The notes beneath the pieces are model-generated. The model searched no databases and was not told the DNA's origin. It saw only the letters and a program-made list of their open reading frames with translations. Source: CAYGKP01 sp964350605 (GTDB lineage Bacteria; Bacteroidota; Bacteroidia; Cytophagales; JAAEPT01). Taken from it: a DNA stretch of 7,957 bases. The stretch's first letter is position 1; each line of letters starts with the position of its first letter. Below, one piece after another: positions 1-6,847 of this stretch. The translations under genes and the position numbers were made by a program. The stretch lies in assembly GCA_964350605.1 (NCBI GenBank), contig CAYGKP010000115.1, positions 1 to 7,957 on the forward strand, given 5' to 3'.

Positions 1-1101
1 GCCTTCGACCGAGCGGTTTTCTTCCGCACGGCGAAGCAGGTACGGAATGATCTGACGCAGGGGGCCATAAGGCACATACTTACTGACCCAATGACCACCA
101 TTCTGGGCCAATCCAAAACTGAGCGGATCGCTCATGCCGTAGAGCTGGGCAAAGACCACCCGGCGGTCGTCGGCCGGAATTTGGTGCTTGTACATCAAGT
201 AGCGCAGCAGGCGACAACTTAACTCGTTGTGGGTCGCAGCCACCAGCCAGACGCGGTCCAAGCGCTTCACGCTGCGCAAAAGGGCATGGTCGTACATCTG
301 ATCGGTCGCCTCCTTCGTGGGGTTGATTCGGTCGGGGTAGTTGAGGCGTTCAGCACGGCCCCGCTCCTTTTCGACATACGCGCCACGCACCAACTTCACG
401 CCCAGGTATCGCTTGTTCTCATCGGCCCAGGCGATGGCTTTCGTTAGCAATTCAAAACCGTCCCTTCGGTAGCACTGGATGGTAGTGTAAATCCAAACTC
501 GCTCGGTGTTGTATTCCCCCATCAATTCGAAGGCCAACTGGTCGATGGCTGGCTGAATCCAGGTTTCCTCTGCATCGAGGAACAGCGGCACTTTCGCTTC
601 TACCGCAACTTTCGCCAGGGTTTGCAGGCGGGCACGGGTTTTCTTGTAGCCTGTGCTGTCTGGGTCGCCGCGCTCCAGTACGCCAGGTGCTGCCAACGCG
701 CTCGCCTTGATGGCGAAAAATCGAACCGGGGGCCGATCTGCGCAGTGGAGTAAGGCTGAGAAAAATTGCTGGAAATTCAACTCGGCTTCCCATTCACTGT
801 TGGCCGACTCGGCCCCGTAATCGAGAGCCGTCCCAACCTTGGTATCCCAGAGGGTTTGCCAAGTCGTTCTGCATTCCTCAATCGATTCGCCCCCGCAGAA
901 GGCATCGAAGAGATTGGGGCGCACCCACCAGGCCACAGGGAGGCGCATGCGCATGGCCAAAAGCAAGAGCTGTTGACCCAAACGCATGAGCCGCGGCCTG
1001 AGCAACATGGCGAACAAACGGTATTGGCGACGAAGTTGAGTGTTGCTTAGGTGAGCGTAAGCAACTTGGGTATCCTTGAAATCGAGACGTTGATGGGCCA
1101 T
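1..1101 (-). CDS. Proline dehydrogenase (partial, C-terminus cut by window edge)
   Basis: FAD-dependent oxidation of L-proline to delta-1-pyrroline-5-carboxylate, the first step of proline catabolism; electrons usually pass to quinones at the membrane. The minus-strand frame is open for 367 codons up to the left edge. Reading it by eye gives the family's barrel motifs in order: IKASALA with Lys132, LDAEE at about 175-179, KLVRGAYVEKER from 236, ATHN 289-292, LYGMSD near 325, and YLLRRAEEN, where Arg357-Arg358 match the arginine pair that holds the proline carboxylate in PutA. Comparable stand-alone enzymes are about 390 residues, so I infer that only some 20 are missing. No P5C dehydrogenase domain is visible; it must be a separate gene. 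The ATG at 1101 is well supported because an in-frame TAG lies five codons upstream (1114-1116). The gene is divergent from the aromatic operon. No convincing promoter or Shine-Dalgarno sequence was found for it. Confidence 0.93.
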   Translation of the reverse strand, partial: MAHQRLDFKDTQVAYAHLSNTQLRRQYRLFAMLLRPRLMRLGQQLLLLAMRMRLPVAWWVRPNLFDAFCGGESIEECRTTWQTLWDTKVGTALDYGAESANSEWEAELNFQQFFSALLHCADRPPVRFFAIKASALAAPGVLERGDPDSTGYKKTRARLQTLAKVAVEAKVPLFLDAEETWIQPAIDQLAFELMGEYNTERVWIYTTIQCYRRDGFELLTKAIAWADENKRYLGVKLVRGAYVEKERGRAERLNYPDRINPTKEATDQMYDHALLRSVKRLDRVWLVAATHNELSCRLLRYLMYKHQIPADDRRVVFAQLYGMSDPLSFGLAQNGGHWVSKYVPYGPLRQIIPYLLRRAEENRSVEG

Positions 1102-1172
1102 TGGAGGACCAACCTACAGGATACTGCAATGGTTTTCCAGGCTTTTGGAACACAACTGCGCTACAGATGCGT

Positions 1173-1180
1173 TATCTTTG
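1173..1180 (+). promoter_or_regulatory. Bacteroidota-type -7 element upstream of the aromatic operon
   Basis: TATCTTTG matches the TAnnTTTG -7 consensus of the Bacteroidota primary sigma factor. Transcription would start near 1186, leaving a leader of about 40 nt before the ATG at 1228. No TTTG sits at the usual -33 distance; the nearest one, at 1144-1147, is 25 nt upstream and too far. The same nine bases, TTATCTTTG, recur before the ppx-like gene. Confidence 0.5.
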
Positions 1181-1201
1181 ACCTCCTTTAAGAGAAAATA
1201 T

Positions 1202-1217
1202 CCTGCCGAGAGGCAGG
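1202..1217 (+). promoter_or_regulatory. Leader hairpin with GNRA tetraloop before the DAHP synthase gene
   Basis: CCTGCC (1202-1207) and GGCAGG (1212-1217) form a perfect 6-bp stem, five pairs of it G-C, closed by the loop GAGA, a GNRA tetraloop. It ends 10 nt before the start codon at 1228 and lies inside the predicted leader. There is no U-tract, so it is not an intrinsic terminator. A role in translation or mRNA stability is inference. Confidence 0.45.
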
Positions 1218-1227
1218 TTCGACTACC

Positions 1228-2328
1228 ATGAGTGAATTGGATATCCATCCGTTGAGCAGCTGGTCGGGCGCCGAAAATCGCCCTTTGATCATCGCTGGGC
1301 CTTGCAGTGCCGAGACCGAAGAACAAATGATGACCATCGGCAAAGCCATGGCCGAACAGCACGTAGATGTAGTTCGCGCCGGAATTTGGAAGCCGCGCAC
1401 CCGCCCGAATGCATTTGAAGGCGTGGGCGAAGACGGCCTCAAATGGCTCAAAGCCCTCAAAGACCAGTATGGCTTCAAGGTGGGCACCGAGGTGGCCAAC
1501 CCTCAACACATCGAGTTGGCGTTGAAAAACGACATCGACGTGCTCTGGATCGGTGCTCGGACGACTGTTAGCCCCTTCGCCATCCAAGAAATGGCCGATG
1601 CACTGGCTGGGATGGACAATGTGCCCGTTTTGGTGAAAAACCCAATCAACCCCGATCTGGGCCTGTGGATTGGTGCCATCGAGCGCTTCCACCGTGCAGG
1701 TGTTCGCAAGTTGGGCGCCATTCACCGTGGCTTCTCGACCTACGAGAAAACCCGCTACCGCAACAAGCCCATGTGGCAACTTGCCATCGAGTTCCGCAGC
1801 AAAATGCCGAACGTGCCGATCATCTGCGATCCCAGCCACATCGGTGGCGACCGCGGCCTGATCGCCGAGGTGAGCCAGCGCGCCATGGACTTGGGCCTCG
1901 ACGGCCTGATGATCGAAACGCACCCCGATCCAGACAACGCCTGGTCGGATGCTTCGCAGCAAGTAACCCCCAAACGTTTGGGCGAGATACTGCACGATTT
2001 GAAAATCCGCCGCGCCACTTCGGACGACGTGGAATTCCTGCACAGCCTCGAAGACCTTCGCGAAAAAATCGACGGCATTGACGCGGAGCTCATCGAAGTA
2101 TTGGCGGCTCGTACGCGCATCGCCGAGAAAATTGGCGAGTACAAGAAGTCAAACAACGTGACGACTCTCCAGTTGAACCGTTGGGACGCCATCCTCGCGG
2201 ACCGTGCCGCCAAAGCACAAGCTATGGGCGTTGACCCCGAGTTTGTGGGCGAGATCTACAAGCTGATTCACAAGGAGTCGATCCGCGTGCAGAGCGAGAT
2301 CATGAACGACGAGAACGTCGATGCCTAA
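1228..2328 (+). CDS. Bifunctional DAHP synthase (type I-beta) / chorismate mutase (AroQ type)
   Basis: Condenses phosphoenolpyruvate and erythrose 4-phosphate to DAHP (shikimate step 1) and rearranges chorismate to prephenate. The 366-residue protein has a DAHP synthase barrel at about 17-262: GPCS with Cys26, KPRTRP 55-60, GAR 109-111, VKN with Lys137, HRG 166-168 and DPSHIGG 201-207. Cys26, His204, Glu230 and Asp241 fit the metal ligands; the His-Glu-Asp spacing equals that of the Thermotoga enzyme. The chorismate mutase domain at about 272-358 retains Arg278, Arg295, Lys306 and Gln355, matching E. coli Arg11, Arg28, Lys39 and Gln88; the position of Glu52 appears to be Trp319. This domain order is typical of Bacteroidota; in the Porphyromonas gingivalis relative, prephenate acts as the allosteric inhibitor through the mutase domain, so similar feedback is inferred here. 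It is the first gene of a three-gene operon and overlaps aroB by 8 nt. The ATG has no strong Shine-Dalgarno sequence. The synthase half is often labelled aroG, aroF or aroA in different organisms, so no symbol is given. Confidence 0.96.
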   Translation: MSELDIHPLSSWSGAENRPLIIAGPCSAETEEQMMTIGKAMAEQHVDVVRAGIWKPRTRPNAFEGVGEDGLKWLKALKDQYGFKVGTEVANPQHIELALKNDIDVLWIGARTTVSPFAIQEMADALAGMDNVPVLVKNPINPDLGLWIGAIERFHRAGVRKLGAIHRGFSTYEKTRYRNKPMWQLAIEFRSKMPNVPIICDPSHIGGDRGLIAEVSQRAMDLGLDGLMIETHPDPDNAWSDASQQVTPKRLGEILHDLKIRRATSDDVEFLHSLEDLREKIDGIDAELIEVLAARTRIAEKIGEYKKSNNVTTLQLNRWDAILADRAAKAQAMGVDPEFVGEIYKLIHKESIRVQSEIMNDENVDA

Positions 2329-3382
2329 CCCAGCGCTGGCCGAGCAAATTCTGCCGGCGCAGGATTTGGGCCCAGCGTTCGCGAAAGCACTGGAAGGCAA
2401 ACGCCCCTCGGGTGTTTGCCTTTTGGTTGATCAGAACACCGCCCGCGACTGTCTGCCTTTGGTACGTCCGTTCTTTCCGACGGCGACGGTCATTGAGGTG
2501 GCCCCCGGCGAGGAGAATAAGACTCTGGAAACCTGCGCGCGCATCTGGTCGGCCCTTACGGCAGCCAGCCTGGATCGCCACGCGATTCTGATCAACCTGG
2601 GCGGCGGCGTGATCGGCGACATGGGCGGCTTTTGTGCCTCGACCTACAAACGCGGCATCCGCTTCATTCAGGTGCCCACGACGCTGCTCTCGCAAGTGGA
2701 TGCGAGTGTGGGCGGCAAGCTCGGTGTCGATTTCGAGGCAGAAGGCACAACCCTTAAGAATCACATTGGAGTGTTCCAGGAGCCAGAGGCGGTCATCATC
2801 CACCCAACGTTCCTGAAAACCCTGGCCGATCGGGAGATCAAAAGCGGCTTTGCCGAGATGCTCAAGCACGCCCTGATCGCCGACGCGGCGCAATGGGGCT
2901 ACTTGACCACCCAGCCCTTTGGCGACTGGGATTGGATGGAAGTGATCACTCATTCGGTCGCCATCAAGGAAAAAATCGTCACCGCAGACCCCACCGAAAA
3001 GGGCCTGCGCAAGCTGCTCAACTTCGGCCACACCATCGGTCATGCCATCGAGAGCTACCTCTTGAATACCAACCGCCGCTTGCTGCACGGCGAGGCCATT
3101 GCCTTGGGCATGATTGCCGAGGCGAACCTTTCGGTCGAGTTGGGCTTGCTCGACGCATCCGAAGCGGTGGAAATCCGTACGCAACTCGAACGGGTCTACG
3201 GCGCGTTCCAGTTGACCCAAACCGACATCGATGCGCTGCTCCCCCTCGCCTTGCAGGACAAGAAGAACCAGGACGGTCAAGTGCTGTGTACCCTGCTTGA
3301 TTCCATCGGAAAAGGCAGCTACAACCACCCGGTTTCACTCGCTCAGATGGGCATCGCGCTGCAAAAGGCCGTAGGTTTGTAG
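2321..3382 (+). CDS. aroB: 3-dehydroquinate synthase
   Basis: Converts DAHP to 3-dehydroquinate (shikimate step 2) with NAD and a divalent metal, in the cytoplasm. The 353-residue length is normal for the family. The NAD-binding GGGVIGD lies at 94-100, followed by the PTTLLSQVDASVGGK stretch (119-133), LKNHIG (145-150) and GFAEMLKH (176-183). Glu179, His237 (in NFGHTIGHA) and His256 (in LHGEA) correspond to the zinc ligands Glu194, His271 and His287 of the Aspergillus enzyme domain; the last two are 19 residues apart here against 16 there, a small loop insertion. Its ATG lies inside the last codons of the preceding gene (ATGCCTAA, 8-nt overlap), which suggests translational coupling. Only 2 nt separate its stop from aroA. 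No damage is seen. Confidence 0.97.
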   Translation: MPNPALAEQILPAQDLGPAFAKALEGKRPSGVCLLVDQNTARDCLPLVRPFFPTATVIEVAPGEENKTLETCARIWSALTAASLDRHAILINLGGGVIGDMGGFCASTYKRGIRFIQVPTTLLSQVDASVGGKLGVDFEAEGTTLKNHIGVFQEPEAVIIHPTFLKTLADREIKSGFAEMLKHALIADAAQWGYLTTQPFGDWDWMEVITHSVAIKEKIVTADPTEKGLRKLLNFGHTIGHAIESYLLNTNRRLLHGEAIALGMIAEANLSVELGLLDASEAVEIRTQLERVYGAFQLTQTDIDALLPLALQDKKNQDGQVLCTLLDSIGKGSYNHPVSLAQMGIALQKAVGL

Positions 3383-3384
3383 CA

Positions 3385-4623
3385 ATGGAAACCCTTCGCC
3401 TTCAGCACCCCAGCCGCAAGCTCGATTGTCACATCCCCCTGGCCGCCTCGAAAAGCGAAAGCAATCGGGCGCTCCTGATCAACGCGCTGACGGGCGATAA
3501 GTGTACGCTTTATGACCTGGCGAACGCCCGCGATACGCAGACGATGATTCGTCTGCTCGGCGAGGAAGCCGACGAAGAAATGTGGGACGTGCTCGACGCG
3601 GGAACGACCATGCGGTTCTTGACTGCCTATGCCGTAGCGACCGACCAGGACAAAGTTATCACCGGAAGTGGCCGCATGAAGGAGCGGCCCATTGCCCTGT
3701 TGGTTGACGCGCTGCGGACCTTGGGGGGCAACATTGAATACGAGGAGAAAGAGGGCTACCCACCCCTACGCATCGAAGGCATCATGGACCAAGAAACGAA
3801 CCTGGTGGCCATCGAAGGGAACGTATCAAGCCAATACATCTCGGCCCTCCTCATGGTCGCGCCCGTCTTGGAGAAAGGCATCCGCCTTCAACTGGTCGGA
3901 AAAGTCGGTTCGAAGCCCTACATCGAGATGACCTTGAAGCTCATGAAGCACTTCGGGGCCAAAACCGATTGGACGGCGAACATCATCACGGTCGAGCCTT
4001 GGCCCTACAAACCCGCCGAGTACACCATCGAAGCCGACTGGTCGGGGGCCAGCTACTGGTACAGCCAAGTGGCGCTAGCGGAGGAGGCGACCATCGAAGT
4101 GGAGGGGCTCCGCGAAAGTTCGTTCCAAGGCGACCGCGTGCTGGCCGATTTCATGAAGAATTTAGGGGTCAACACCCGCTTCCGCGAAGGCGGCGTGGTT
4201 TTGACCAAAGGCGAAGTCGCCGAAAGCTTCGAGCTGGATTTCACCCATTGCCCCGACCTCGCGCAAACCATCGCGGTCATTTGTGCGGTCAAAGGCATTC
4301 CGGCGGTGTTCACGGGCCTCGAATCCCTGCGCATCAAAGAGACCGACCGCATTGAGGCCATCAAGACCGAACTTGCGAAGTGTAACGTCACCGTCGAGGT
4401 GGAGGGGGATCACACCATCCGCATTCCGAAGGCCGAGTTCAAGATGCCTACCCAGCCGATTGCGACCTACAAAGACCACCGCATGGCGATGAGCTTCGCG
4501 CCCTTGGGCTTGCTCGGTCCCCTGGAGATCGAGAACCCCGACGTGGTCGCGAAGTCCTACCCCGACTTCTGGCGCGACCTGGAAACCGCCGGTTTCGCCC
4601 TCGAGCGGGCGGTGAACGCCTAA
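3385..4623 (+). CDS. aroA: 3-phosphoshikimate 1-carboxyvinyltransferase (EPSP synthase)
   Basis: Transfers the enolpyruvyl group of phosphoenolpyruvate to shikimate 3-phosphate (shikimate step 6). The 412-residue protein is slightly shorter than the 427-residue E. coli enzyme. Visible motifs in order: SKSESNRAL (22-30, with Lys23, Ser24 and Arg28), DAGTTMRFL (71-79), RMKERPI (97-103), YPPLRIEG (125-132), SSQYISALLM (148-157), PDLAQ with Asp291 (E. coli Asp313), LRIKETDRIEAI (315-326, with Lys318, Glu319 and Arg322), KDHRMAMSF (363-371) and VVAKSYPDF (387-395, Lys390). These cover both the substrate and PEP sites, so the enzyme should be active. In the GTAMRP segment linked to glyphosate sensitivity, Phe78 replaces E. 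coli Pro101 and Thr75 replaces Ala98. The start is 2 nt after the aroB stop. It is the last gene of the operon, followed by a hairpin terminator. Confidence 0.96.
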   Translation: METLRLQHPSRKLDCHIPLAASKSESNRALLINALTGDKCTLYDLANARDTQTMIRLLGEEADEEMWDVLDAGTTMRFLTAYAVATDQDKVITGSGRMKERPIALLVDALRTLGGNIEYEEKEGYPPLRIEGIMDQETNLVAIEGNVSSQYISALLMVAPVLEKGIRLQLVGKVGSKPYIEMTLKLMKHFGAKTDWTANIITVEPWPYKPAEYTIEADWSGASYWYSQVALAEEATIEVEGLRESSFQGDRVLADFMKNLGVNTRFREGGVVLTKGEVAESFELDFTHCPDLAQTIAVICAVKGIPAVFTGLESLRIKETDRIEAIKTELAKCNVTVEVEGDHTIRIPKAEFKMPTQPIATYKDHRMAMSFAPLGLLGPLEIENPDVVAKSYPDFWRDLETAGFALERAVNA

Positions 4624-4645
4624 GCGGCCATTCCCCACAAAAAAC

Positions 4646-4678
4646 AATCGCCCGGCCGCTCATGGCAGTCGGGCGATT
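4646..4678. terminator. Probable bidirectional terminator between aroA and the M42 peptidase gene
   Basis: AATCGCCCG (4646-4654) and CGGGCGATT (4670-4678) form a perfect 9-bp stem around a 15-nt loop that can itself pair GCC with GGC. Rightward, the stem is followed by TTTCGTTT counting its last bases; leftward, the minus strand shows TGTTTTTTG just after the stem. It lies in the 84-bp gap between two convergent genes, so it likely ends both transcripts, more strongly for the minus strand. Confidence 0.75.
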
Positions 4679-4707
4679 TCGTTTCTAGCATACGGCGATC
4701 CCCTCCC

Positions 4708-5781
4708 CTACTTCAGATAGCGGAAGTCATGCCCCGCGGGCAGGTCGCGCAGGAACGCGGTCATCAGGGCGATGCAGCCCTCGATGTCGTCCTTGTGGGC
4801 CGTTTCCACGGTGGTGTGCATGTACTTAAGCGGCAGCGAAATCAGCGCGCTGGCCACACCCATATTCGAGTAAGCGAAGGCGTCGGTATCCGTTCCCGTC
4901 GAGCGCGAAGTGGCCGACCGTTGGATGTTGATGCCCTCCTTCTCGCCCGCCGCGTAGATCATCTTCAAGACGTTGTTCTGCACCGCTGGGCCAACCGTCG
5001 TGACGGGTCCTTTGCCACAAGTCTGGCTGCCTTGCACCTTCTTGTTGTACATCGGGCTTTGCGTGTCGTGCGTCACGTCAGTGATGATGGCAACATCCGG
5101 GTTCAAGCGATGGGCGATCATCTCCGCACCGCGCAAACCGATCTCTTCTTGGACTGCGTTGACCGTGTAAAGTGTGTAGGGCAACTTGATGCCTTTCTCT
5201 TTGATCCGGCGGGTCACTTCGGCGATCATGAAACCACCCATGCGGTTGTCGAGTGCGCGACCCGTTAGGTAGCGGCCGCCGTTCAGCTCAGTCAGTTCGT
5301 CTTGGAAGACAATCACGTCGCCCACCTCGATGCCCATCTCTTTGACTTCTTTGTCCGAGTCAGCACCCACGTCGATGGTTAAATTCTTCAAACTGGGTTG
5401 CTCCTCTTTGCTGCGGTCGCGCACGTGGATGGCGGGCCAGCCGAACACACCTTTCACCACGCCCTTGCTGCCATAGATGTTCACGCGCATCGACGGGGCG
5501 ATTTGATGGTCCGAACCGCCGTTGCGGATCACGTAGATGTAGCCGTTCGAATCCACGTAGTTGACAAACCAACTGATCTCGTCCGCATGGGCCTCGATGA
5601 CCACTTTGTAGTCCATTCCTGGATTGGTCACGCCCACCACAGAGCCGTAGGTATCCACGATGTGTTCGTCGACAAACGGGCGGATGTAGTCCAGCCACAC
5701 CTGTTGACCAGGCGATTCAAAGCCCGTGGGCGACTGGGTATTCAGGTACTTGTAAAGAAACTCGCGGCTTTTCTGATCCAT
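4708..5781 (-). CDS. M42 family metallopeptidase (glutamyl aminopeptidase/TET-like)
   Basis: Cytoplasmic dinuclear metal aminopeptidase that removes N-terminal residues from peptides; relatives form tetrahedral dodecamers (TET). Some are annotated as endoglucanase M or FrvX, but peptidase is the supported activity. The 357-residue protein carries the full active site: AHADEI (His65, Asp67), RALDNRMG (Asp178, bridging ligand), VQEEIGLRGA (catalytic base Glu212 and ligand Glu213), ITDVTHD (Asp235) and KYMHTTVET (His322). This numbering nearly coincides with Pyrococcus TET2 (His68, Asp182, Glu212, Glu213, Asp235, His323). No signal peptide is seen. The start MDQKSREFL is chosen because the core begins right after it. 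It lies alone, convergent with aroA and divergent from the ppx-like gene. Substrate preference cannot be read from the sequence. Confidence 0.94.
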   Translation of the reverse strand: MDQKSREFLYKYLNTQSPTGFESPGQQVWLDYIRPFVDEHIVDTYGSVVGVTNPGMDYKVVIEAHADEISWFVNYVDSNGYIYVIRNGGSDHQIAPSMRVNIYGSKGVVKGVFGWPAIHVRDRSKEEQPSLKNLTIDVGADSDKEVKEMGIEVGDVIVFQDELTELNGGRYLTGRALDNRMGGFMIAEVTRRIKEKGIKLPYTLYTVNAVQEEIGLRGAEMIAHRLNPDVAIITDVTHDTQSPMYNKKVQGSQTCGKGPVTTVGPAVQNNVLKMIYAAGEKEGINIQRSATSRSTGTDTDAFAYSNMGVASALISLPLKYMHTTVETAHKDDIEGCIALMTAFLRDLPAGHDFRYLK

Positions 5782-5839
5782 GTTGGCTTGGTGAAATCGA
5801 GAAGCGAAGGTAGGAAAAAGGCAGCGGTCAGCTTTTGCT

Positions 5840-5847
5840 TATCTTTG
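5840..5847 (+). promoter_or_regulatory. Bacteroidota-type -7 element before the ppx-like gene
   Basis: TATCTTTG fits TAnnTTTG exactly and ends 17 nt before the ATG at 5865, predicting a leader of only about 12 nt. No TTTG lies at the usual -33 distance. Its place argues against the TTG codon at 5835 as the start, since that would lie upstream of the transcript. Confidence 0.5.
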
Positions 5848-5864
5848 CCGCCGGTTCATCTGCC

Positions 5865-6827
5865 ATGTTCTCTCGCCAACCAGTCGCCGTCATTGATCTT
5901 GGAACCAACACGTTCCACCTTCTCATCGTAGCGCCGCGGGAGGAAGGCGGCTTCGACGTACTCTATCGCGAGAAAATTCCCGTCAAGATTGGTCAGATGG
6001 GCATCAGCGAGGGCCGCATCAGCCATCAGGCTTTGGCCCGTGCCCTGCGCACCCTCCACCACTTCCGCCAGCGCCTGATGGACCACAAGGTGGGCCGCGT
6101 GGTCGCTACCGCCACCAGTGCCATCCGCAGCGCTTCGAACCGCGATGAACTCTTGGAAGCCATTCGGACGCAAATGGGCATCCGCGTGCAAGTCATTTCC
6201 GGCGAACTGGAAGCCCGTTTGATTCATGAAGGGGTAGCGCAAGCCCTGAGCCTGACTGCGGAGGAACCCAGCCTGATCATGGACATCGGCGGCGGTTCAG
6301 TGGAGTTCATTATCAGCGAGGGCGATGAGGTGCTGTGGCTGGAAAGTTTCGAAGTCGGTGGGCAACGCTTAATGGATCGCTTCCACACAGTCGACCCCAT
6401 GAGCGCCGAGAACCTCATGCTGCTCTCCGGCTTTTTGGAGGAGCAGCTCGCGAACTTGAAAGCCGCCATTGAGAAATTTCAGCCTACCCAGTTCATCGGG
6501 GCTTCAGGCACCTTCGAGACTTTGTTTGCCATGATGTTCGCCCGCGATGCGAACGAGGCCACTGAGATCTCCGAAAGCGAAATGCGCATCAGCCGTTCGG
6601 GCTTCGATGCGATCTATGAGCGCTTGCGGGTGATGAGCAAAAGTCAGCGCCTGCGCGAACCGGGCATGATCGAAATGCGGGCTGACATGATTGTGGTGGC
6701 CTCGGCCTTGGTCGACAAGACACTTACATGGTTGCCCGAGCTTCGCCAGATTCGCATCTCATCCTACGCCTTGAAAGAAGGTCTACTGGGCCGCGTCCTG
6801 ACGGGACGCTCACTACAAGAAGTTTAG
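5865..6827 (+). CDS. Ppx/GppA family phosphatase (exopolyphosphatase-like)
   Basis: Member of the ASKHA-fold family that releases phosphate from the end of polyphosphate or from pppGpp; which substrate is used here cannot be told. The 320-residue length matches the short two-domain form without the C-terminal HD-type domain of longer homologues. Motifs: AVIDLGTNTFHLLI (8-21, phosphate-1 loop with Asp11), ATSAIR (83-88), ISGELEA (111-117), IMDIGGGSVEFII (138-150, phosphate-2), GASGT (212-216), EMRADMIVVAS (270-280) and YALKEGLL (301-308). Glu116 aligns with catalytic Glu121 of E. coli Ppx, while Leu115 takes the place of the preceding glutamate. The reading frame extends upstream to a TTG at 5835, but the ATG at 5865 is preferred: a -7 element lies between the two, and the family's conserved core starts a few residues after this Met. 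Divergent from the M42 gene (83-bp gap) and convergent with the ftsB-like gene. Confidence 0.92.
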   Translation: MFSRQPVAVIDLGTNTFHLLIVAPREEGGFDVLYREKIPVKIGQMGISEGRISHQALARALRTLHHFRQRLMDHKVGRVVATATSAIRSASNRDELLEAIRTQMGIRVQVISGELEARLIHEGVAQALSLTAEEPSLIMDIGGGSVEFIISEGDEVLWLESFEVGGQRLMDRFHTVDPMSAENLMLLSGFLEEQLANLKAAIEKFQPTQFIGASGTFETLFAMMFARDANEATEISESEMRISRSGFDAIYERLRVMSKSQRLREPGMIEMRADMIVVASALVDKTLTWLPELRQIRISSYALKEGLLGRVLTGRSLQEV

Positions 6828-6839
6828 GGATACCCTAGA
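6823..6839 (+). other. Short dyad over the ppx-like stop codon
   Basis: TAGGG (6825-6829) and CCCTA (6833-6837) flank an ATA loop; one G-U and one A-U pair extend the stem to seven pairs in RNA. It includes the TAG stop of the ppx-like gene. No T-tract follows on either strand, so it is at best a weak terminator in the 20-bp gap between two convergent genes. Confidence 0.35.
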
Positions 6840-6847
6840 ACGAGCGA

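Noticed and set aside
1109..1116. TAGGTTGG on the minus strand as a -7 element for proline dehydrogenase
   Set aside because: One mismatch to TAnnTTTG and only 7 nt before the ATG; no -33 element. Too weak to annotate.
1181..1192. Perfect Shine-Dalgarno-like AAAGGAGGT on the minus strand (on the plus strand, a copy of the anti-SD ACCTCCTTT)
   Set aside because: No ATG, GTG or TTG lies at a proper distance on the minus strand, and the frame soon meets a stop. On the plus strand it lies mostly before the expected transcription start. I treat it as chance.
1114..2043. Long minus-strand open frame opposite the DAHP synthase gene
   Set aside because: It is antisense to a clearly conserved gene, shows no recognisable motif and is explained by GC-biased codon use on the coding strand.
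2300..3328. 342-codon minus-strand open frame opposite aroB
   Set aside because: It mirrors aroB almost completely, its translation has no known family pattern, and aroB has all its catalytic residues.
4162..4647. Minus-strand open frame opposite the end of aroA
   Set aside because: Shadow of aroA; it even runs into the terminator, and has no motif.
5805..5812. TACCTTCG on the minus strand as a -7 element for the M42 peptidase gene
   Set aside because: The position is reasonable (23 nt before the ATG), but it has one mismatch in the TTTG part and no -33 element.
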